A stretch of 60,000 nt of DNA from Bacillus cereus (GCF_025917685.1 NZ_CP089518.1:90001-150000), one strand, 5' to 3'. Positions 32,422-46,793 are shown, counted from the stretch's first letter. Numbers and translations are program-made. The notes: a model not told the origin generated them from the sequence alone.

Positions 32422-32548
32422 CTTTCGTTGGGCGCTCGTTTTACATAATGAGGGTACAAGACACTGGCATATGTAACAATATAAAGTGGCTTTTTTGCTA
32501 CTTAAAATAAAATAATCCAATCCATATATGGAAGGAGCAAGACACCAA

Positions 32549-34627
32549 ATGACTAGAGAGTTCTCTTTAGAAAACACTCGTAATATTGGTATCATGGCTC
32601 ACATCGATGCTGGTAAAACAACAGCAACTGAGCGTATTCTGTATTACACAGGACGTATTCATAAAATCGGTGAAACTCATGAAGGTGCATCTCAGATGGA
32701 CTGGATGGAGCAAGAGCAAGAGCGTGGTATCACAATTACTTCTGCTGCAACTACAGCTCAATGGAAAGGTCACCGTGTAAACATCATTGACACTCCAGGA
32801 CACGTAGACTTCACAGTAGAAGTAGAACGTTCTTTACGCGTACTTGATGGTGCGGTAGCAGTACTTGATGCACAATCTGGTGTAGAACCACAAACAGAAA
32901 CTGTTTGGCGTCAGGCTACTACTTACGGTGTACCTCGTATCGTATTCGTTAACAAAATGGATAAGATTGGTGCAGATTTCTTATACTCTGTAGGAACAAT
33001 CCACGATCGTTTACAAGCAAACGCACATCCAATTCAGTTACCAATCGGTGCTGAAGACGAGTTCAATGGTATCATTGACCTTGTTGAAGAATGTGCTTAC
33101 ATGTACGGTAACGATTTAGGAACAGACATCGAGCGTGTCGAAATTCCTGAAGAGCACAAAGAATTAGCTGCAGAATACCGTGGAAAACTTATTGAAGCGG
33201 TAGCTGAGCTTGATGAAGAAATGATGATGAAGTACCTAGAAGGTGAAGAAATCACTATAGAAGAGCTTAAAGCTGGTATCCGTAAGGCTACAACTTCTGT
33301 AGAATTCTTCCCAGTAATCTGTGGTTCTGCATTCAAAAACAAAGGTGTTCAAATTCTGTTAGACGCAGTTATCGACTACCTACCATCTCCATTAGATGTA
33401 CCAGCTATTAAAGGTACTCTTCCGGATACAGAGGAAGAAATCGAACGTAAGTCTAGCGATGAAGAACCATTCGCAGCTTTAGCATTCAAAATCATGACTG
33501 ACCCTTATGTTGGTAAGTTAACGTTCTTCCGTGTGTATTCTGGTGTGTTAAACTCTGGATCATACGTGAAAAACTCAACTAAAGGTAAGCGTGAGCGTGT
33601 AGGTCGTATCCTACAAATGCACGCTAACAGCCGTGAAGAGATTTCAACAGTTTACGCTGGTGATATCGCTGCTGCTGTAGGTTTAAAAGATACTACTACT
33701 GGTGATACTCTTTGTGATGAGAAGAGTCTTGTTATCCTTGAGTCTATGGAATTCCCAGAGCCAGTTATCTCTGTAGCTATCGAACCAAAATCTAAAGCTG
33801 ACCAAGATAAAATGGGTACAGCACTATCTAAGCTTTCTGAAGAAGATCCAACATTCCGTGCTCACACTGACCAAGAAACTGGCCAAACAATCATCGCTGG
33901 TATGGGTGAACTTCACCTTGATATCATCGTTGACCGTATGCGTCGTGAATTCAAAGTGGAAGCAAACGTTGGTGCTCCTCAGGTAGCATACCGTGAGACT
34001 TTCCGCGCTGCTGCGAAAGTTGAAGGTAAGTTCGCTCGTCAATCTGGTGGTCGTGGACAATTCGGTCACGTTTGGATTGAGTTTGAACCTAATGAAGAAG
34101 GTAAAGGTTTTGAATTCCAAAACAAAATCGTCGGTGGTGTAGTTCCACGTGAATACATCCCAGCTGTTGGAGCGGGTCTTGAAGACTCACTTAAAAATGG
34201 TGTACTAGCTGGTTATCCACTAGTTGACATTAAAGCTGCGTTAGTTGACGGTTCTTACCATGATGTCGATTCATCTGAGATGGCGTTCAAAATCGCTGCA
34301 TCTATGGCACTTAAAGCTGCGGTTTCTAAATGTAGCCCAGTAATTCTTGAGCCAATGATGAAAGTTGAAGTTGTAATTCCTGAAGAGTACATGGGTGACA
34401 TTATGGGCGACGTAACATCTCGTCGTGGACGTGTAGAAGGTATGGAAGCTCGCGGTAACGCACAAGTTGTTCGCGCTATGGTTCCACTTTCTGAAATGTT
34501 CGGTTATGCAACGGCATTACGTTCTAACACTCAAGGACGCGGAACATTCTCAATGACATTTGATCATTATGAAGAAGTACCGAAGTCTGTTTCTGAAGAA
34601 ATTATTAAAAAAAATAAAGGTGAATAA
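32549..34627 (+). CDS. fusA: Translation elongation factor G
   Basis: EF-G is the GTPase that drives translocation and, with RRF, ribosome recycling. The 692-residue protein has the G domain with P-loop AHIDAGKT (about 17-24), DTPGH and NKMD. Domain II, the domain III/IV segment GGRGQFGHV and the C-terminal domain V follow. The ATG at 32549 follows GGAAGGAGC. A start 21 bases earlier lies upstream of that site. Confidence 0.97.
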   Translation: MTREFSLENTRNIGIMAHIDAGKTTATERILYYTGRIHKIGETHEGASQMDWMEQEQERGITITSAATTAQWKGHRVNIIDTPGHVDFTVEVERSLRVLDGAVAVLDAQSGVEPQTETVWRQATTYGVPRIVFVNKMDKIGADFLYSVGTIHDRLQANAHPIQLPIGAEDEFNGIIDLVEECAYMYGNDLGTDIERVEIPEEHKELAAEYRGKLIEAVAELDEEMMMKYLEGEEITIEELKAGIRKATTSVEFFPVICGSAFKNKGVQILLDAVIDYLPSPLDVPAIKGTLPDTEEEIERKSSDEEPFAALAFKIMTDPYVGKLTFFRVYSGVLNSGSYVKNSTKGKRERVGRILQMHANSREEISTVYAGDIAAAVGLKDTTTGDTLCDEKSLVILESMEFPEPVISVAIEPKSKADQDKMGTALSKLSEEDPTFRAHTDQETGQTIIAGMGELHLDIIVDRMRREFKVEANVGAPQVAYRETFRAAAKVEGKFARQSGGRGQFGHVWIEFEPNEEGKGFEFQNKIVGGVVPREYIPAVGAGLEDSLKNGVLAGYPLVDIKAALVDGSYHDVDSSEMAFKIAASMALKAAVSKCSPVILEPMMKVEVVIPEEYMGDIMGDVTSRRGRVEGMEARGNAQVVRAMVPLSEMFGYATALRSNTQGRGTFSMTFDHYEEVPKSVSEEIIKKNKGE

Positions 34628-34670
34628 TTGATTTTTATCGATTGTTCAAGTATAACTACTTATGTAAGCT

Positions 34671-34700
34671 TAGAAAGTGGGACGTAAGTTTCACTTTCTA
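34671..34700 (+). repeat. Hairpin in the fusA-tuf gap
   Basis: A perfect 9-bp stem TAGAAAGTG/CACTTTCTA with a 12-nt loop precedes tuf by 45 bp. No T-run follows, so it is more likely an mRNA processing or stability structure than a terminator. Confidence 0.5.
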
Positions 34701-34744
34701 GTCTAAATATAAAATAACCTATATAAACTAAGGAGGAATTTAGA

Positions 34745-35932
<1,188 letters not shown>

Positions 35933-35945
35933 TCTTAACTGATAT

Positions 35946-35979
35946 AAAAAAACCAAGGGATCTTCCCTTGGTTTTTTTG
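35946..35979 (+). terminator. Terminator of the str operon
   Basis: The stem AACCAAGGGA/TCCCTTGGTT with a 3-nt loop is flanked by A and T runs, 13 bp after tuf. Because of the symmetric A/T flanks it can work in both directions. Confidence 0.93.
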
Positions 35980-36083
35980 TTTGGAGAAATGATGCTTTTA
36001 AATTTAAAACGAGTTTCTTCTATAGTATATAAAACAAAAACCAACATCCAAAAACTGTAAGTAGAATAAGAACAGATGAAAAC

Positions 36084-36112
36084 TTGAAATTCTTTAAAGT
36101 GCCATGTATAAT
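36084..36112 (+). promoter_or_regulatory. Promoter P1 of the S10 supercluster
   Basis: TTGAAA (36084-36089) and consensus TATAAT (36107-36112) are separated by 17 bp. It is the first of two tandem promoters in the 382-bp gap between tuf and rpsJ. Confidence 0.78.
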
Positions 36113-36151
36113 AGCAAAAGTAGAGAAAAGCAGATGCAAACAAAAAGATGC

Positions 36152-36180
36152 TTGCATCTAGACGAATAACATTGTATAAT
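36152..36180 (+). promoter_or_regulatory. Promoter P2 of the S10 supercluster
   Basis: TTGCAT (36152-36157) and TATAAT (36175-36180) have a 17-bp spacer, 68 bp downstream of P1. Both promoters face rpsJ. Confidence 0.78.
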
Positions 36181-36623
<443 letters not shown>

Positions 36624-36657
36624 ATTATATAACTTAAAAATGTAGGAGGTGTAACTC

Positions 36658-37290
36658 ATGACCAAAGGAATCTTAGGAAGAAAGATCGGTATGACTCAAG
36701 TATTTGCTGAGAACGGTGAGTTAATCCCAGTAACGGTAATCGCTGCTAATCCAAACGTTGTTCTTCAAAAGAAAACAACTGAAACTGATGGCTACAACGC
36801 AATTCAGTTAGGATTTGAAGACAAACGTGAAAAGTTAACTAACAAACCTGAACAAGGCCACACTGCTAAAGCATCTACAACTCCTAAGCGCTTCATTCGC
36901 GAAATCCGCGATGCAGACGTGGACGGATTAGAGGTTGGTCAAGAGGTAAAAGTTGAAGTTTTCGCTGCAGGTGAAATCGTTGACGTAACAGGAATTTCTA
37001 AAGGTAAAGGTTTCCAAGGTGTTATCAAACGCCACGGACAATCTCGCGGACCTATGTCTCATGGTTCTCGCTATCACCGTCGTCCAGGTTCTATGGGGCC
37101 AGTTGCTCCGAACCGTGTATTCAAAGGTAAAAAACTTGCTGGACGTATGGGTGGAGACCAAGTTACTATCCAAAACTTAGAAATCGTTCAAGTTGACACT
37201 GAGCGCAACTTATTACTAGTAAAAGGTAACGTTCCAGGTGCTAAGAAATCTCTTGTAGTTGTTCAAGGCGCTGTGAAGGTTAGCAAATAA
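36658..37290 (+). CDS. rplC: 50S ribosomal protein L3
   Basis: L3 is an early assembly protein that reaches the peptidyl transferase centre. The 210-residue protein has the central extension [22 protein letters not shown] (from about residue 118, split in the structure into the W-finger region) and the [21 protein letters not shown] motif. TAGGAGGTGTAACTC precedes the ATG. rplD starts 25 bp after the stop. Confidence 0.97.
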   Translation: MTKGILGRKIGMTQVFAENGELIPVTVIAANPNVVLQKKTTETDGYNAIQLGFEDKREKLTNKPEQGHTAKASTTPKRFIREIRDADVDGLEVGQEVKVEVFAAGEIVDVTGISKGKGFQGVIKRHGQSRGPMSHGSRYHRRPGSMGPVAPNRVFKGKKLAGRMGGDQVTIQNLEIVQVDTERNLLLVKGNVPGAKKSLVVVQGAVKVSK

Positions 37291-37315
37291 TTCACAATAG
37301 GAAGGAGGAATTCCA

Positions 37316-37939
37316 ATGCCAAAAGTTACTGTATATAACCAAACTGGTTCACAGGTTGGTGAAATCGAATTAGCTGAAGCTATTTTCGGTATCGAACCAA
37401 ATGAAGCTGTACTTTTCGAAGCTGTAATGATGCAACGTGCATCTTTACGTCAAGGTACACACAAAGTAAAAACTCGCTCTGAAGTTCGCGGTGGTGGTCG
37501 TAAACCATGGCGTCAAAAAGGAACTGGACGTGCTCGTCAAGGTTCTATCCGCTCTCCTCAATGGCGTGGTGGTGGTACGGTATTCGGACCTACACCAAGA
37601 AGCTATGCGTACAAACTTCCTAAGAAAGTTCGTCGTTTAGCGATTAAATCTGCATTAGCTACTAAAGTAGTTGAGAACAACATTGTAGTTCTTGAAGACC
37701 TAGTGTTAAATGCACCAAAAACAAAAGACATGGTAGCAGTACTTAAAGGATTAACTGTTGAGAAGAAAGCTCTTATCGTAACTGCTGATGCAAACGAATC
37801 TGTAGAGTTATCTGCTCGCAATATCCCTGGAGTAACAGTAATCACTGCTGATGGCGTAAACGTGCTAGATGTGCTTCATCATGATAAGCTAATCATGACA
37901 AAAGCGGCAGTGGAAAAAGTAGAGGAGGTGCTTGCATAA
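37316..37939 (+). CDS. rplD: 50S ribosomal protein L4
   Basis: L4 lines the exit tunnel constriction with its basic loop ([19 protein letters not shown], about 60-80). In E. coli L4 also represses the S10 operon. The 207-residue protein has the usual length. GGAAGGAGGAA precedes the ATG. Its stop overlaps the rplW start by one base (TAATG), giving coupled translation. Confidence 0.97.
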   Translation: MPKVTVYNQTGSQVGEIELAEAIFGIEPNEAVLFEAVMMQRASLRQGTHKVKTRSEVRGGGRKPWRQKGTGRARQGSIRSPQWRGGGTVFGPTPRSYAYKLPKKVRRLAIKSALATKVVENNIVVLEDLVLNAPKTKDMVAVLKGLTVEKKALIVTADANESVELSARNIPGVTVITADGVNVLDVLHHDKLIMTKAAVEKVEEVLA

Positions 37940-38229
37940 TGAGAGATCCTCGTGATATCATTAAGCGCCCAGTTATCACTGAACGTTCTATGGAAATGAT
38001 GGCTGAAAAAAAATACACGTTCGACGTGGACGTTAAATCTAATAAAACAGAGGTTAAAGACGCTATCGAAGCGATCTTTGGTGTTAATGTAGACAAAGTA
38101 AACATCATGAACTACAAGCCGAAAGCAAAACGTGTTGGTCGTCACGCTGGTTTTACTAGCCGTCGTCGTAAAGCAATCGTTAAGCTAACTGCTGACAGCA
38201 AAGAAATCGAAATCTTCCAAGGCGTTTAA
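37939..38229 (+). CDS. rplW: 50S ribosomal protein L23
   Basis: L23 sits at the tunnel exit and binds trigger factor and SRP. The 96-residue protein has the conserved opening [17 protein letters not shown] and the basic loop [31 protein letters not shown] at the end of rplD serves as its ribosome binding site. Confidence 0.96.
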   Translation: MRDPRDIIKRPVITERSMEMMAEKKYTFDVDVKSNKTEVKDAIEAIFGVNVDKVNIMNYKPKAKRVGRHAGFTSRRRKAIVKLTADSKEIEIFQGV

Positions 38230-38257
38230 TTCTTACTAAAGAAGGAGGGAAATTGAG

Positions 38258-39088
38258 ATGGGAATTAAAAAGTATAATCCAACTACTAACGGTCGTCGTA
38301 ACATGACTACGAATGATTTCGCTGAAATCACGACTGACAGACCGGAAAAGTCTTTACTTGCTCCTTTAAGCAAAAAGGCTGGTCGTAATAACCAAGGTAA
38401 AATTACTGTACGTCATCAAGGTGGCGGACATAAGCGTCAATACCGTATCATCGACTTTAAGCGTAACAAAGATGGAATTCCAGGACGCGTTGCTACGATC
38501 GAATACGATCCAAACCGCTCTGCGAATATCGCATTAATTAACTACGTTGACGGTGAAAAACGTTACATTCTTGCTCCTAAAACTTTAGAAGTAGGTATGG
38601 AAGTTATGTCTGGCCCTGAAGCTGACATTAAAATCGGTAACGCATTACCATTAATCAACATTCCAGTAGGTACTGTTGTTCATAACATCGAGCTTAAGCC
38701 TGGTCGTGGCGGACAATTAGTTCGTTCTGCTGGTACATCTGCTCAAGTACTTGGTAAAGAAGGAAAATACGTACTTGTACGTTTAACTTCTGGTGAAGTA
38801 CGTCTTGTATTATCTGCTTGTCGCGCTTCAATCGGTCAAGTTGGTAACGAACAACACGAACTTATCAAAATCGGTAAAGCAGGTCGCTCTCGCTGGTTAG
38901 GTAAGCGCCCAACAGTTCGTGGTTCTGTAATGAACCCGGTTGATCACCCACACGGTGGTGGTGAAGGACGCTCTCCAATCGGACGTAAGTCTCCAATGTC
39001 TCCATGGGGTAAACCAACTCTTGGATTCAAGACTCGTAAGAAAAACAAAGCGTCTGATAAATTTATCGTTCGTCGTCGTAAAAAATAA
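38258..39088 (+). CDS. rplB: 50S ribosomal protein L2
   Basis: L2 is needed for subunit association and peptidyl transferase assembly. The 276-residue protein has an OB-like N-terminal domain, an SH3-like domain and the conserved [11 protein letters not shown] motif near 228-238 with the invariant histidine. The tail is highly basic ([19 protein letters not shown]). GAAGGAGGGAAAT precedes the ATG. Confidence 0.97.
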   Translation: MGIKKYNPTTNGRRNMTTNDFAEITTDRPEKSLLAPLSKKAGRNNQGKITVRHQGGGHKRQYRIIDFKRNKDGIPGRVATIEYDPNRSANIALINYVDGEKRYILAPKTLEVGMEVMSGPEADIKIGNALPLINIPVGTVVHNIELKPGRGGQLVRSAGTSAQVLGKEGKYVLVRLTSGEVRLVLSACRASIGQVGNEQHELIKIGKAGRSRWLGKRPTVRGSVMNPVDHPHGGGEGRSPIGRKSPMSPWGKPTLGFKTRKKNKASDKFIVRRRKK

Positions 39089-39148
39089 TGGGATTGTAGT
39101 ACGGTTCGCTTCAAGAACCGTACGCCAATCACGAAGGGAGGCACCAAA

Positions 39149-39427
39149 ATGGCTCGTAGCTTAAAAAAAGGACCATTTGTCGATGATCACTTAATGAGCA
39201 AAATGGAAAAATTAGTTGCATCTGAGCAAAAACAAGTTGTTAAAACTTGGTCTCGCCGTTCAACTATCTTCCCTCAGTTCATCGGACACACAATCGCTGT
39301 ATATGATGGTCGTAAACACGTACCTGTGTACATCACTGAGGATATGGTTGGCCATAAGTTAGGTGAATTCGCACCAACTCGTACGTATAAAGGTCACCTT
39401 GCTGACGATAAGAAAACTAGAAGATAA
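39149..39427 (+). CDS. rpsS: 30S ribosomal protein S19
   Basis: S19 pairs with S13 in the 30S head near the A-site finger. The 92-residue protein opens [15 protein letters not shown] and contains the [18 protein letters not shown] core. GAAGGGAGGCACC precedes the ATG. Its stop codon lies 17 bp before the rplV start. Confidence 0.97.
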
Positions 39428-39444
39428 TGAGAGGAGGCACTTCA

Positions 39445-39786
39445 ATGCAAGCTAAAGCAGTAGCGAGAACAGTTCGTATTGCTCCTCGTAAAGTTCGTTT
39501 AGTAGTAGACTTAATCCGAGGTAAGCAAGTGGGTGAAGCGATTGCTATCCTTAACCACACACCAAAAACTGCTTCTCCAGTTGTAGAAAAAGTTTTAAAA
39601 TCTGCAATCGCAAATGCAGAGCACAATTATGAGATGGATATTAACAACTTAGTTGTTGAAAAAGTTTTCGTTGACGAAGGTCCAACGTTGAAACGTTTCC
39701 GTCCACGTGCAATGGGTCGTGCAAGCCAAATTAACAAACGCACAAGCCACATCACAGTTGTGGTATCAGAAAAGAAGGAGGGATAA
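39445..39786 (+). CDS. rplV: 50S ribosomal protein L22
   Basis: L22 contributes the second protein wall of the exit tunnel. The 113-residue protein begins [16 protein letters not shown], and its extended hairpin [18 protein letters not shown] (about 85-102) is the site where macrolide-resistance insertions can occur. It looks standard here. The ATG at 39445 follows GAGAGGAGGCAC. The ATG at 39427 precedes that site and is rejected. Confidence 0.96.
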
Positions 39787-39789
39787 TCG

Positions 39790-41075
<1,286 letters not shown>

Positions 41076-41095
41076 ATTGAGGGGAGGTTTGCATA

Positions 41096-41359
41096 GTGAG
41101 CGAACGTAACCAACGCAAAGTTTATACTGGTCGTGTTGTGTCTGATAAAATGGACAAAACGATTACAGTTTTAGTTGAAACTTACAAAACTCATTCCTTG
41201 TACGGAAAACGTGTTAAGTATTCTAAAAAGTACAAAGCCCATGATGAGCAAAACCAAGCGAAACTTGGCGATATCGTTAAAATCATGGAAACTCGCCCGC
41301 TTTCTGCTACTAAGCGTTTCCGTTTAGTTGAAATCGTTGAAGAAGCGGTTATTATCTAA
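41096..41359 (+). CDS. rpsQ: 30S ribosomal protein S17
   Basis: S17 is an OB-fold primary-binding protein of the 30S body. The 87-residue protein contains [17 protein letters not shown] and the MHDE-like [13 protein letters not shown] loop. It starts with GTG at 41096 after GAGGGGAGGTTTGC. It completes the S10 operon portion before rplN. Confidence 0.96.
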
Positions 41360-41402
41360 ATAGACGAATCGGAATTTTTAGTCCGAAGGGAGGTTTCATA
41401 AC

Positions 41403-41771
41403 ATGATCCAACAAGAATCTCGTTTGAAAGTTGCTGACAACTCTGGTGCACGTGAACTTTTAACAATTAAAGTATTAGGCGGCTCTGGTCGTAAATATGC
41501 TAACATTGGTGATATTATCGTTGCTACGGTAAAACAAGCAACACCAGGTGGCGTTGTTAAAAAAGGTGACGTTGTTAAAGCAGTAGTAGTACGTACGAAG
41601 AGCGGAGCTCGTCGTCCGGACGGTTCTTATATCAAATTTGATGAAAACGCAGCGGTTATCATTAAAGACGATAAGAGCCCACGTGGTACTCGTATCTTCG
41701 GACCAGTAGCTCGTGAATTACGTGATAGCAACTTCATGAAGATCGTTTCTTTAGCTCCAGAAGTTCTATAA
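41403..41771 (+). CDS. rplN: 50S ribosomal protein L14
   Basis: L14 lies at the subunit interface (bridge B8) and is the target of the silencing factor RsfS. The 122-residue protein begins [19 protein letters not shown] and has the conserved [18 protein letters not shown] segment. GAAGGGAGGTTTC precedes the ATG. It is the first gene of the spc portion. Confidence 0.97.
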
Positions 41772-41809
41772 TTTAAGGTATTGCCTTGCTAAGGAGGTGC
41801 AGAATTAAG

Positions 41810-42121
41810 ATGCATGTAAAAAAAGGTGATAAAGTACAGGTAATCACTGGAAAAGACAAAGGAAAACAAGGCGTTATCCTTGTGGCTTTCCCAAAGCAAA
41901 ACCGTGTTATCGTTGAGGGTGTTAACATCGTTAAAAAACACTCTAAGCCATCTCAATTAAATCCACAAGGTGGAATTATTACTAAAGAAGCACCTATTCA
42001 CGTTTCTAACGTTATGATTTTAGATCCGAAAACAGGTGAACCTACTCGCGTAGGCTTCAAAGTAGAAGATGGTAAAAAAGTTCGTATTGCAAAAAAATCT
42101 GGTGAATTATTAGATAAATAA
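41810..42121 (+). CDS. rplX: 50S ribosomal protein L24
   Basis: L24 is a KOW-domain assembly-initiator protein. The 103-residue product opens [21 protein letters not shown], the KOW motif. The ATG at 41810 matches the family start. AAGGAGGTG lies about 12 bases upstream, slightly longer than usual. The longer in-frame alternative at 41786 would begin before that site. Confidence 0.95.
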   Translation: MHVKKGDKVQVITGKDKGKQGVILVAFPKQNRVIVEGVNIVKKHSKPSQLNPQGGIITKEAPIHVSNVMILDPKTGEPTRVGFKVEDGKKVRIAKKSGELLDK

Positions 42122-42147
42122 TTTTCTTAAGAAAGGAGGTCACTTCA

Positions 42148-42687
42148 TTGAATCGCCTTAAAGAGAAGTTCCAAAAGGAAATTACTCCTGCTCTAGTGAG
42201 CAAGTTTAACTATAAATCTGTGATGGAAGTACCGAAAATCGAAAAGATCGTAATCAACACTGGTGTTGGTGACGCGGTATCTAACTCAAAAGCTTTAGAC
42301 AATGCAGTAGAAGAATTAACACAAATCGCAGGTCAAAAGCCTGTTGTAACTCGTGCTAAAAAATCAATCGCTGGTTTCCGTCTTCGTGAAGGTATGCCAA
42401 TCGGTGCGAAAGTAACTTTACGCGGCGAGCACATGTATGAGTTCTTCGACAAATTAGTATCAGTTTCTTTACCACGTGTACGTGATTTCCGTGGTGTTTC
42501 TAAGAAATCATTTGATGGTCGTGGGAACTACACATTAGGTGTTAAAGAGCAACTTATCTTCCCTGAGATTGATTATGATAAAGTAAGCAAAGTCCGCGGT
42601 ATGGACATCGTAATCGTTACTACAGCGAAAACTGATGAAGAAGCTCGTGAACTTTTAACACAATTCGGTATGCCATTCCAAAAATAA
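42148..42687 (+). CDS. rplE: 50S ribosomal protein L5
   Basis: L5 binds 5S rRNA and forms bridge B1b with S13. The 179-residue protein has the [20 protein letters not shown] opening segment and the conserved [16 protein letters not shown]. It starts with TTG at 42148 (MNRLKEKF) after GAAAGGAGGTCAC. Confidence 0.96.
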   Translation: MNRLKEKFQKEITPALVSKFNYKSVMEVPKIEKIVINTGVGDAVSNSKALDNAVEELTQIAGQKPVVTRAKKSIAGFRLREGMPIGAKVTLRGEHMYEFFDKLVSVSLPRVRDFRGVSKKSFDGRGNYTLGVKEQLIFPEIDYDKVSKVRGMDIVIVTTAKTDEEARELLTQFGMPFQK

Positions 42688-42906
<219 letters not shown>

Positions 42907-42935
42907 AACCCACAAATGGGAAGGAGGTAAAACAC

Positions 42936-43334
42936 ATGGTGATGACAGATCCAATTGCAGACATGCTTACTCGCATCCGTAATGCGAACATGGTACGTCA
43001 TGAGAAATTAGAGGTTCCTGCTTCTAAAATCAAAAAAGAGATCGCTGAACTTTTAAAACGTGAAGGTTTCATTCGTGATGTAGAATACATCGAGGATAAC
43101 AAACAAGGTATCCTTCGTATTTTCCTGAAATATGGTGCAAACAATGAACGTGTAATCACTGGATTAAAACGTATCAGTAAACCTGGCTTACGCGTTTACG
43201 CTAAAGCTGATGAAGTACCACGTGTACTTAACGGATTAGGTATCGCTCTTGTTTCTACATCTAAGGGAGTAATGACAGACAAAGACGCTCGTCAATTACA
43301 AACTGGTGGAGAAGTAGTAGCATACGTTTGGTAA
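42936..43334 (+). CDS. rpsH: 30S ribosomal protein S8
   Basis: S8 is a primary 16S-binding protein and, in E. coli, the repressor of the spc operon. The 132-residue product opens [18 protein letters not shown] and ends with the conserved [24 protein letters not shown] region. The ATG at 42936 follows GGAAGGAGGTAAAAC. The frame upstream overlaps rpsN and is rejected. Confidence 0.96.
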
Positions 43335-43366
43335 TATATATTTAAAACGAACGGAGGTGTGACCAC

Positions 43367-43906
43367 ATGTCTCGTATTGGTAAAAAGATTCTTGAAATCC
43401 CTGCAGGTGTTACTATTACAATTGCAGAAGACAATACTGTAACAGTAAAAGGCCCTAAAGGTGAATTAACTCGTAAATTCAATGCTGATATGTCTATCAA
43501 AATTGAAGAAAATACACTAACAGTTGAGCGTCCATCTGAACAGAAGGAACACCGTGCATTACACGGTACAACTCGTGCTTTAATCGGAAACATGGTTGAA
43601 GGTGTAACTGCAGGTTTCGCACGCGGACTTGAATTAGTCGGTGTTGGTTACCGTGCTCAAAAACAAGGTGATAAACTTGTTTTAAGCGTAGGTTATTCTC
43701 ATCCAGTAGAAATGACTCCGGAAGCAGGTCTTGAAGTTGAAGTACCTGCACCAACTAAAATCGTAATCAAAGGTATCGACAAGCAACGTGTTGGCGAATT
43801 TGCTGCTAACATCCGTGCTGTACGTGCTCCTGAGCCATATAAAGGTAAAGGTATTCGTTACGAAGGCGAAGTTGTTCGTCGTAAAGAAGGTAAAACTGCT
43901 AAGTAA
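43367..43906 (+). CDS. rplF: 50S ribosomal protein L6
   Basis: L6 lies near the factor-binding site beside the sarcin-ricin loop. The 179-residue protein has two homologous domains and the C-terminal motif [21 protein letters not shown]. It opens [15 protein letters not shown] after GAACGGAGGTGTGACC. Confidence 0.97.
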   Translation: MSRIGKKILEIPAGVTITIAEDNTVTVKGPKGELTRKFNADMSIKIEENTLTVERPSEQKEHRALHGTTRALIGNMVEGVTAGFARGLELVGVGYRAQKQGDKLVLSVGYSHPVEMTPEAGLEVEVPAPTKIVIKGIDKQRVGEFAANIRAVRAPEPYKGKGIRYEGEVVRRKEGKTAK

Positions 43907-43937
43907 ACCCGTTAGGTGAGAGAAAGGAGTGACAAGA

Positions 43938-44300
43938 ATGATCACTAAAGCTGATAAAAATGCGACTCGTAAGAAAAGACATGCACGTGTACGTGCTAAG
44001 CTTACTGGTACTGCAGAACGTCCACGTTTAAACGTGTTCCGTTCTAACCAACATATTTACGCTCAAGTTATTGATGATGTAAATGGTGTAACGTTAGTAA
44101 GTGCATCTACTCTTGATAAAGACCTTGCTCTTAACGGTACTAGCAATACTGAAGCTGCTACGAAAGTTGGAGAATCAGTTGCTAAGCGTGCTGTAGAGAA
44201 AGGCGTTAAAGAAGTAGTATTCGATCGCGGTGGTTACTTATACCATGGCCGTGTTAAAGCTCTAGCTGAAGCTGCTCGTGAGGCTGGATTACAATTTTAA
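43938..44300 (+). CDS. rplR: 50S ribosomal protein L18
   Basis: L18 binds 5S rRNA together with L5. The 120-residue protein has a basic N-terminal tail, the [20 protein letters not shown] core and the terminal [17 protein letters not shown]. The ATG at 43938 follows GAAAGGAGTGAC. The earlier start at 43929 overlaps that site. Confidence 0.96.
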   Translation: MITKADKNATRKKRHARVRAKLTGTAERPRLNVFRSNQHIYAQVIDDVNGVTLVSASTLDKDLALNGTSNTEAATKVGESVAKRAVEKGVKEVVFDRGGYLYHGRVKALAEAAREAGLQF

Positions 44301-44321
44301 TGGTCAAAGGAGGGAAAATTG

Positions 44322-44822
44322 ATGCATCGCATTGACCCAAGTAAATTAGAACTTGAAGAACGTGTAGTTACGATAAATCGTGTCGCGAAAGTTGTTAAGG
44401 GTGGTCGTCGTTTCCGCTTTGCTGCACTAGTTGTAGTTGGCGATAAAAACGGTCATGTTGGATTCGGTACTGGTAAAGCACAAGAGGTACCAGACGCAAT
44501 TCGCAAAGCTATCGAAGACGCTAAGAAAAACTTAATCGCTGTACCATTAGTTGGTACAACAATTCCACACACAATCAACGGTCATTTTGGAGCTGGTGAA
44601 GTATTCTTAAAACCTGCTGCTGAAGGTACTGGTGTTATTGCTGGTGGACCTGTTCGTGCGGTACTTGAATTAGCTGGTGTACAAGATATTCTTTCGAAAT
44701 CTCTTGGTTCTAACACACCAATCAACATGATTCGCGCTACTGTGAACGGATTAAGCGAACTTAAGCGCGCTGAAGATGTTGCAAAATTACGCGGTAAATC
44801 TGTAGAAGAGCTACTAGGTTAA
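44322..44822 (+). CDS. rpsE: 30S ribosomal protein S5
   Basis: S5 contributes to decoding accuracy and the mRNA entry site. The 166-residue protein has a dsRBD-like N-terminal domain with [18 protein letters not shown] and the [16 protein letters not shown] motif. ATG at 44322 is preferred over the adjacent TTG at 44319, since AAAGGAGGG is then seven to nine bases away and the family starts MHRIDP. Confidence 0.96.
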
Positions 44823-44835
44823 GGAGGGAAAACAA

Positions 44836-45018
44836 ATGGCGAAAAAGTTAGAAATTACCCTCACTCGTAGTGTAATTGGTCGTCCACAAGATCAACGTGC
44901 GACGGTAGAAGCTTTAGGTCTTAAAAAGTTGAATTCAACTGTAGTTAAGGAAGAAACTCCTGCTATTCTTGGTATGATCAACAAAGTTTCTCACCTTATA
45001 ACTGTAAAAGAAGCTTAA
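44836..45018 (+). CDS. rpmD: 50S ribosomal protein L30
   Basis: This 60-residue protein has the L30 ferredoxin-like fold, opening [35 protein letters not shown], which includes the rpsE stop, precedes the ATG. Confidence 0.96.
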   Translation: MAKKLEITLTRSVIGRPQDQRATVEALGLKKLNSTVVKEETPAILGMINKVSHLITVKEA

Positions 45019-45051
45019 GGATAACTCATTAATATAAGGAGGTGCCTGGGA

Positions 45052-45492
45052 ATGAAACTTCATGAATTAAAACCTGCAGAAGGTTCTCGTAAAGTACGTA
45101 ACCGTGTCGGTCGTGGTATCGGTTCTGGTAACGGTAAAACTGCTGGTAAAGGTCATAAAGGACAAAACGCACGTTCTGGCGGCGGTGTTCGTCTTGGCTT
45201 CGAAGGTGGTCAAACTCCATTATTCCGTCGTTTACCAAAACGCGGCTTCACAAACATTAACCGTAAAGAGTTTACTATTGTAAACTTATCAACGTTAAAT
45301 CGTTTTGAAGATGGTACAGAAGTAACACCTGAATTATTGCTGGAAACTGGCGTTATCAGCAAGTTAAACGACGGTGTTAAAATTCTTGCAAGCGGAGCAG
45401 TAGAGAAAAAATTAACTGTTAAAGCGCACAAGTTCTCTTCAAGTGCTAAAGAAGCAATTGAAGCAGCTGGCGGATCAGTTGAGGTGATCTAA
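45052..45492 (+). CDS. rplO: 50S ribosomal protein L15
   Basis: L15 is a late assembly protein with an extended glycine/arginine-rich N-terminus ([19 protein letters not shown], about 20-38) and a globular C-terminal domain. The 146-residue product starts after AAGGAGGTGCC. Its stop shares a base with the secY start (TAATG). Confidence 0.96.
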   Translation: MKLHELKPAEGSRKVRNRVGRGIGSGNGKTAGKGHKGQNARSGGGVRLGFEGGQTPLFRRLPKRGFTNINRKEFTIVNLSTLNRFEDGTEVTPELLLETGVISKLNDGVKILASGAVEKKLTVKAHKFSSSAKEAIEAAGGSVEVI

Positions 45493-46793
45493 TGTTTCGT
45501 ACAATCTCCAACTTTATGCGCGTTGCTGAGATAAGACGTAAAATATTATTCACTTTAGCGATGTTAGTCGTATTCAGGATTGGCACGTTTATCCCAGTGC
45601 CATTTACAAATGGAGACGTACTGAAAGCACAAGATCAATTAAATGCCTTAGGTATCCTAAATACATTTGGCGGTGGCGCCTTGAAAAACTTCTCCATCTT
45701 CGCGATGGGAATCATGCCGTATATTACAGCATCCATCATCGTGCAATTATTGCAGATGGATGTTGTTCCTAAATTTTCGGAATGGTCGAAGCAAGGTGAA
45801 ATGGGCCGTCGTAAACTAACGCAATTCACGCGTTACTTTACAATTGTTCTTGCGTTTATTCAGGGGTTTGGTATGTCAATCGGTTTTAACGGTATGGTAG
45901 GTGGGCAATTAATTTTGAATCCTGGTTGGAGCACTTATTTATACATTGCTACGGTACTGACTGCTGGTACTGCATTTTTAATGTGGTTAGGTGAACAGAT
46001 TACAGCTAAAGGTGTAGGTAATGGTATTTCCATCCTTATCTTTGGCGGTATTGCCGCAGCGATCCCAAGTGTTATATCTCAAGTGTATCAACAACAGTTT
46101 CAAAATATCGGAGATCAATTGTTCATGAGTATCGTTAAAGTTGCATTGATCTTACTAGCTGTGCTAGCAGTTATTGTTGGTGTTATTTTCATTCAACAAG
46201 CTGTTAGAAAGATCCCAATTCAATATGCGAAGCGTGTAACAGGAGGAAATGGGAATCATGCTGGAGCACAAAACACACATTTACCGCTTAAGGTAAATAG
46301 TGCGGGTGTTATTCCAGTCATTTTTGCTGTTTCATTCTTAATTACGCCTCCAACTATTGCACAGTTCTTCCCGAATCATGATGTATCGCAGTGGATCATT
46401 GCAAACTTTAACTATTCTCACCCAGTGGGAATGATCATATATGTTGCGCTCATTGTAGCCTTCACATATTTCTATGCGTTTGTTCAGGTTAATCCAGAGC
46501 AAATGTCAGAGAATCTAAACAAACAAGGTGGATATGTTCCAGGTATTCGTCCGGGTAAGAATACGGAACAATATCTAACAAAAATCTTGTATCGTTTGAC
46601 CTTTGTAGGATCAATTTTCCTAGCAGCGATTGCAATCTTACCAGTTATCTTTACGAAACTGGGAAATCTTCCTCCATCTGCACAGATTGGTGGAACGAGT
46701 ATGTTAATCGTTGTCGGCGTTGCTTTAGAAACAATGAAGCAGCTAGAAAGCCAACTGGTAAAACGCCATTACAAAGGGTTTATCAAGCAGTGA
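45492..46793 (+). CDS. secY: Preprotein translocase subunit SecY
   Basis: SecY is the protein-conducting channel of the Sec system, working with SecE (19325) and SecA. The 433-residue protein shows ten hydrophobic segments. The plug/N-terminal signature is RIGTFIPVPF, and GEQITAKGVGNGISILIF is near TM5. Cytosolic loops contain the conserved arginine segment PGIRPGKNTEQYL. It overlaps rplO by one base, with GAGGTGATC as the likely binding site. In spc operons this position couples translocon supply to ribosome supply. Confidence 0.97.
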   Translation: MFRTISNFMRVAEIRRKILFTLAMLVVFRIGTFIPVPFTNGDVLKAQDQLNALGILNTFGGGALKNFSIFAMGIMPYITASIIVQLLQMDVVPKFSEWSKQGEMGRRKLTQFTRYFTIVLAFIQGFGMSIGFNGMVGGQLILNPGWSTYLYIATVLTAGTAFLMWLGEQITAKGVGNGISILIFGGIAAAIPSVISQVYQQQFQNIGDQLFMSIVKVALILLAVLAVIVGVIFIQQAVRKIPIQYAKRVTGGNGNHAGAQNTHLPLKVNSAGVIPVIFAVSFLITPPTIAQFFPNHDVSQWIIANFNYSHPVGMIIYVALIVAFTYFYAFVQVNPEQMSENLNKQGGYVPGIRPGKNTEQYLTKILYRLTFVGSIFLAAIAILPVIFTKLGNLPPSAQIGGTSMLIVVGVALETMKQLESQLVKRHYKGFIKQ

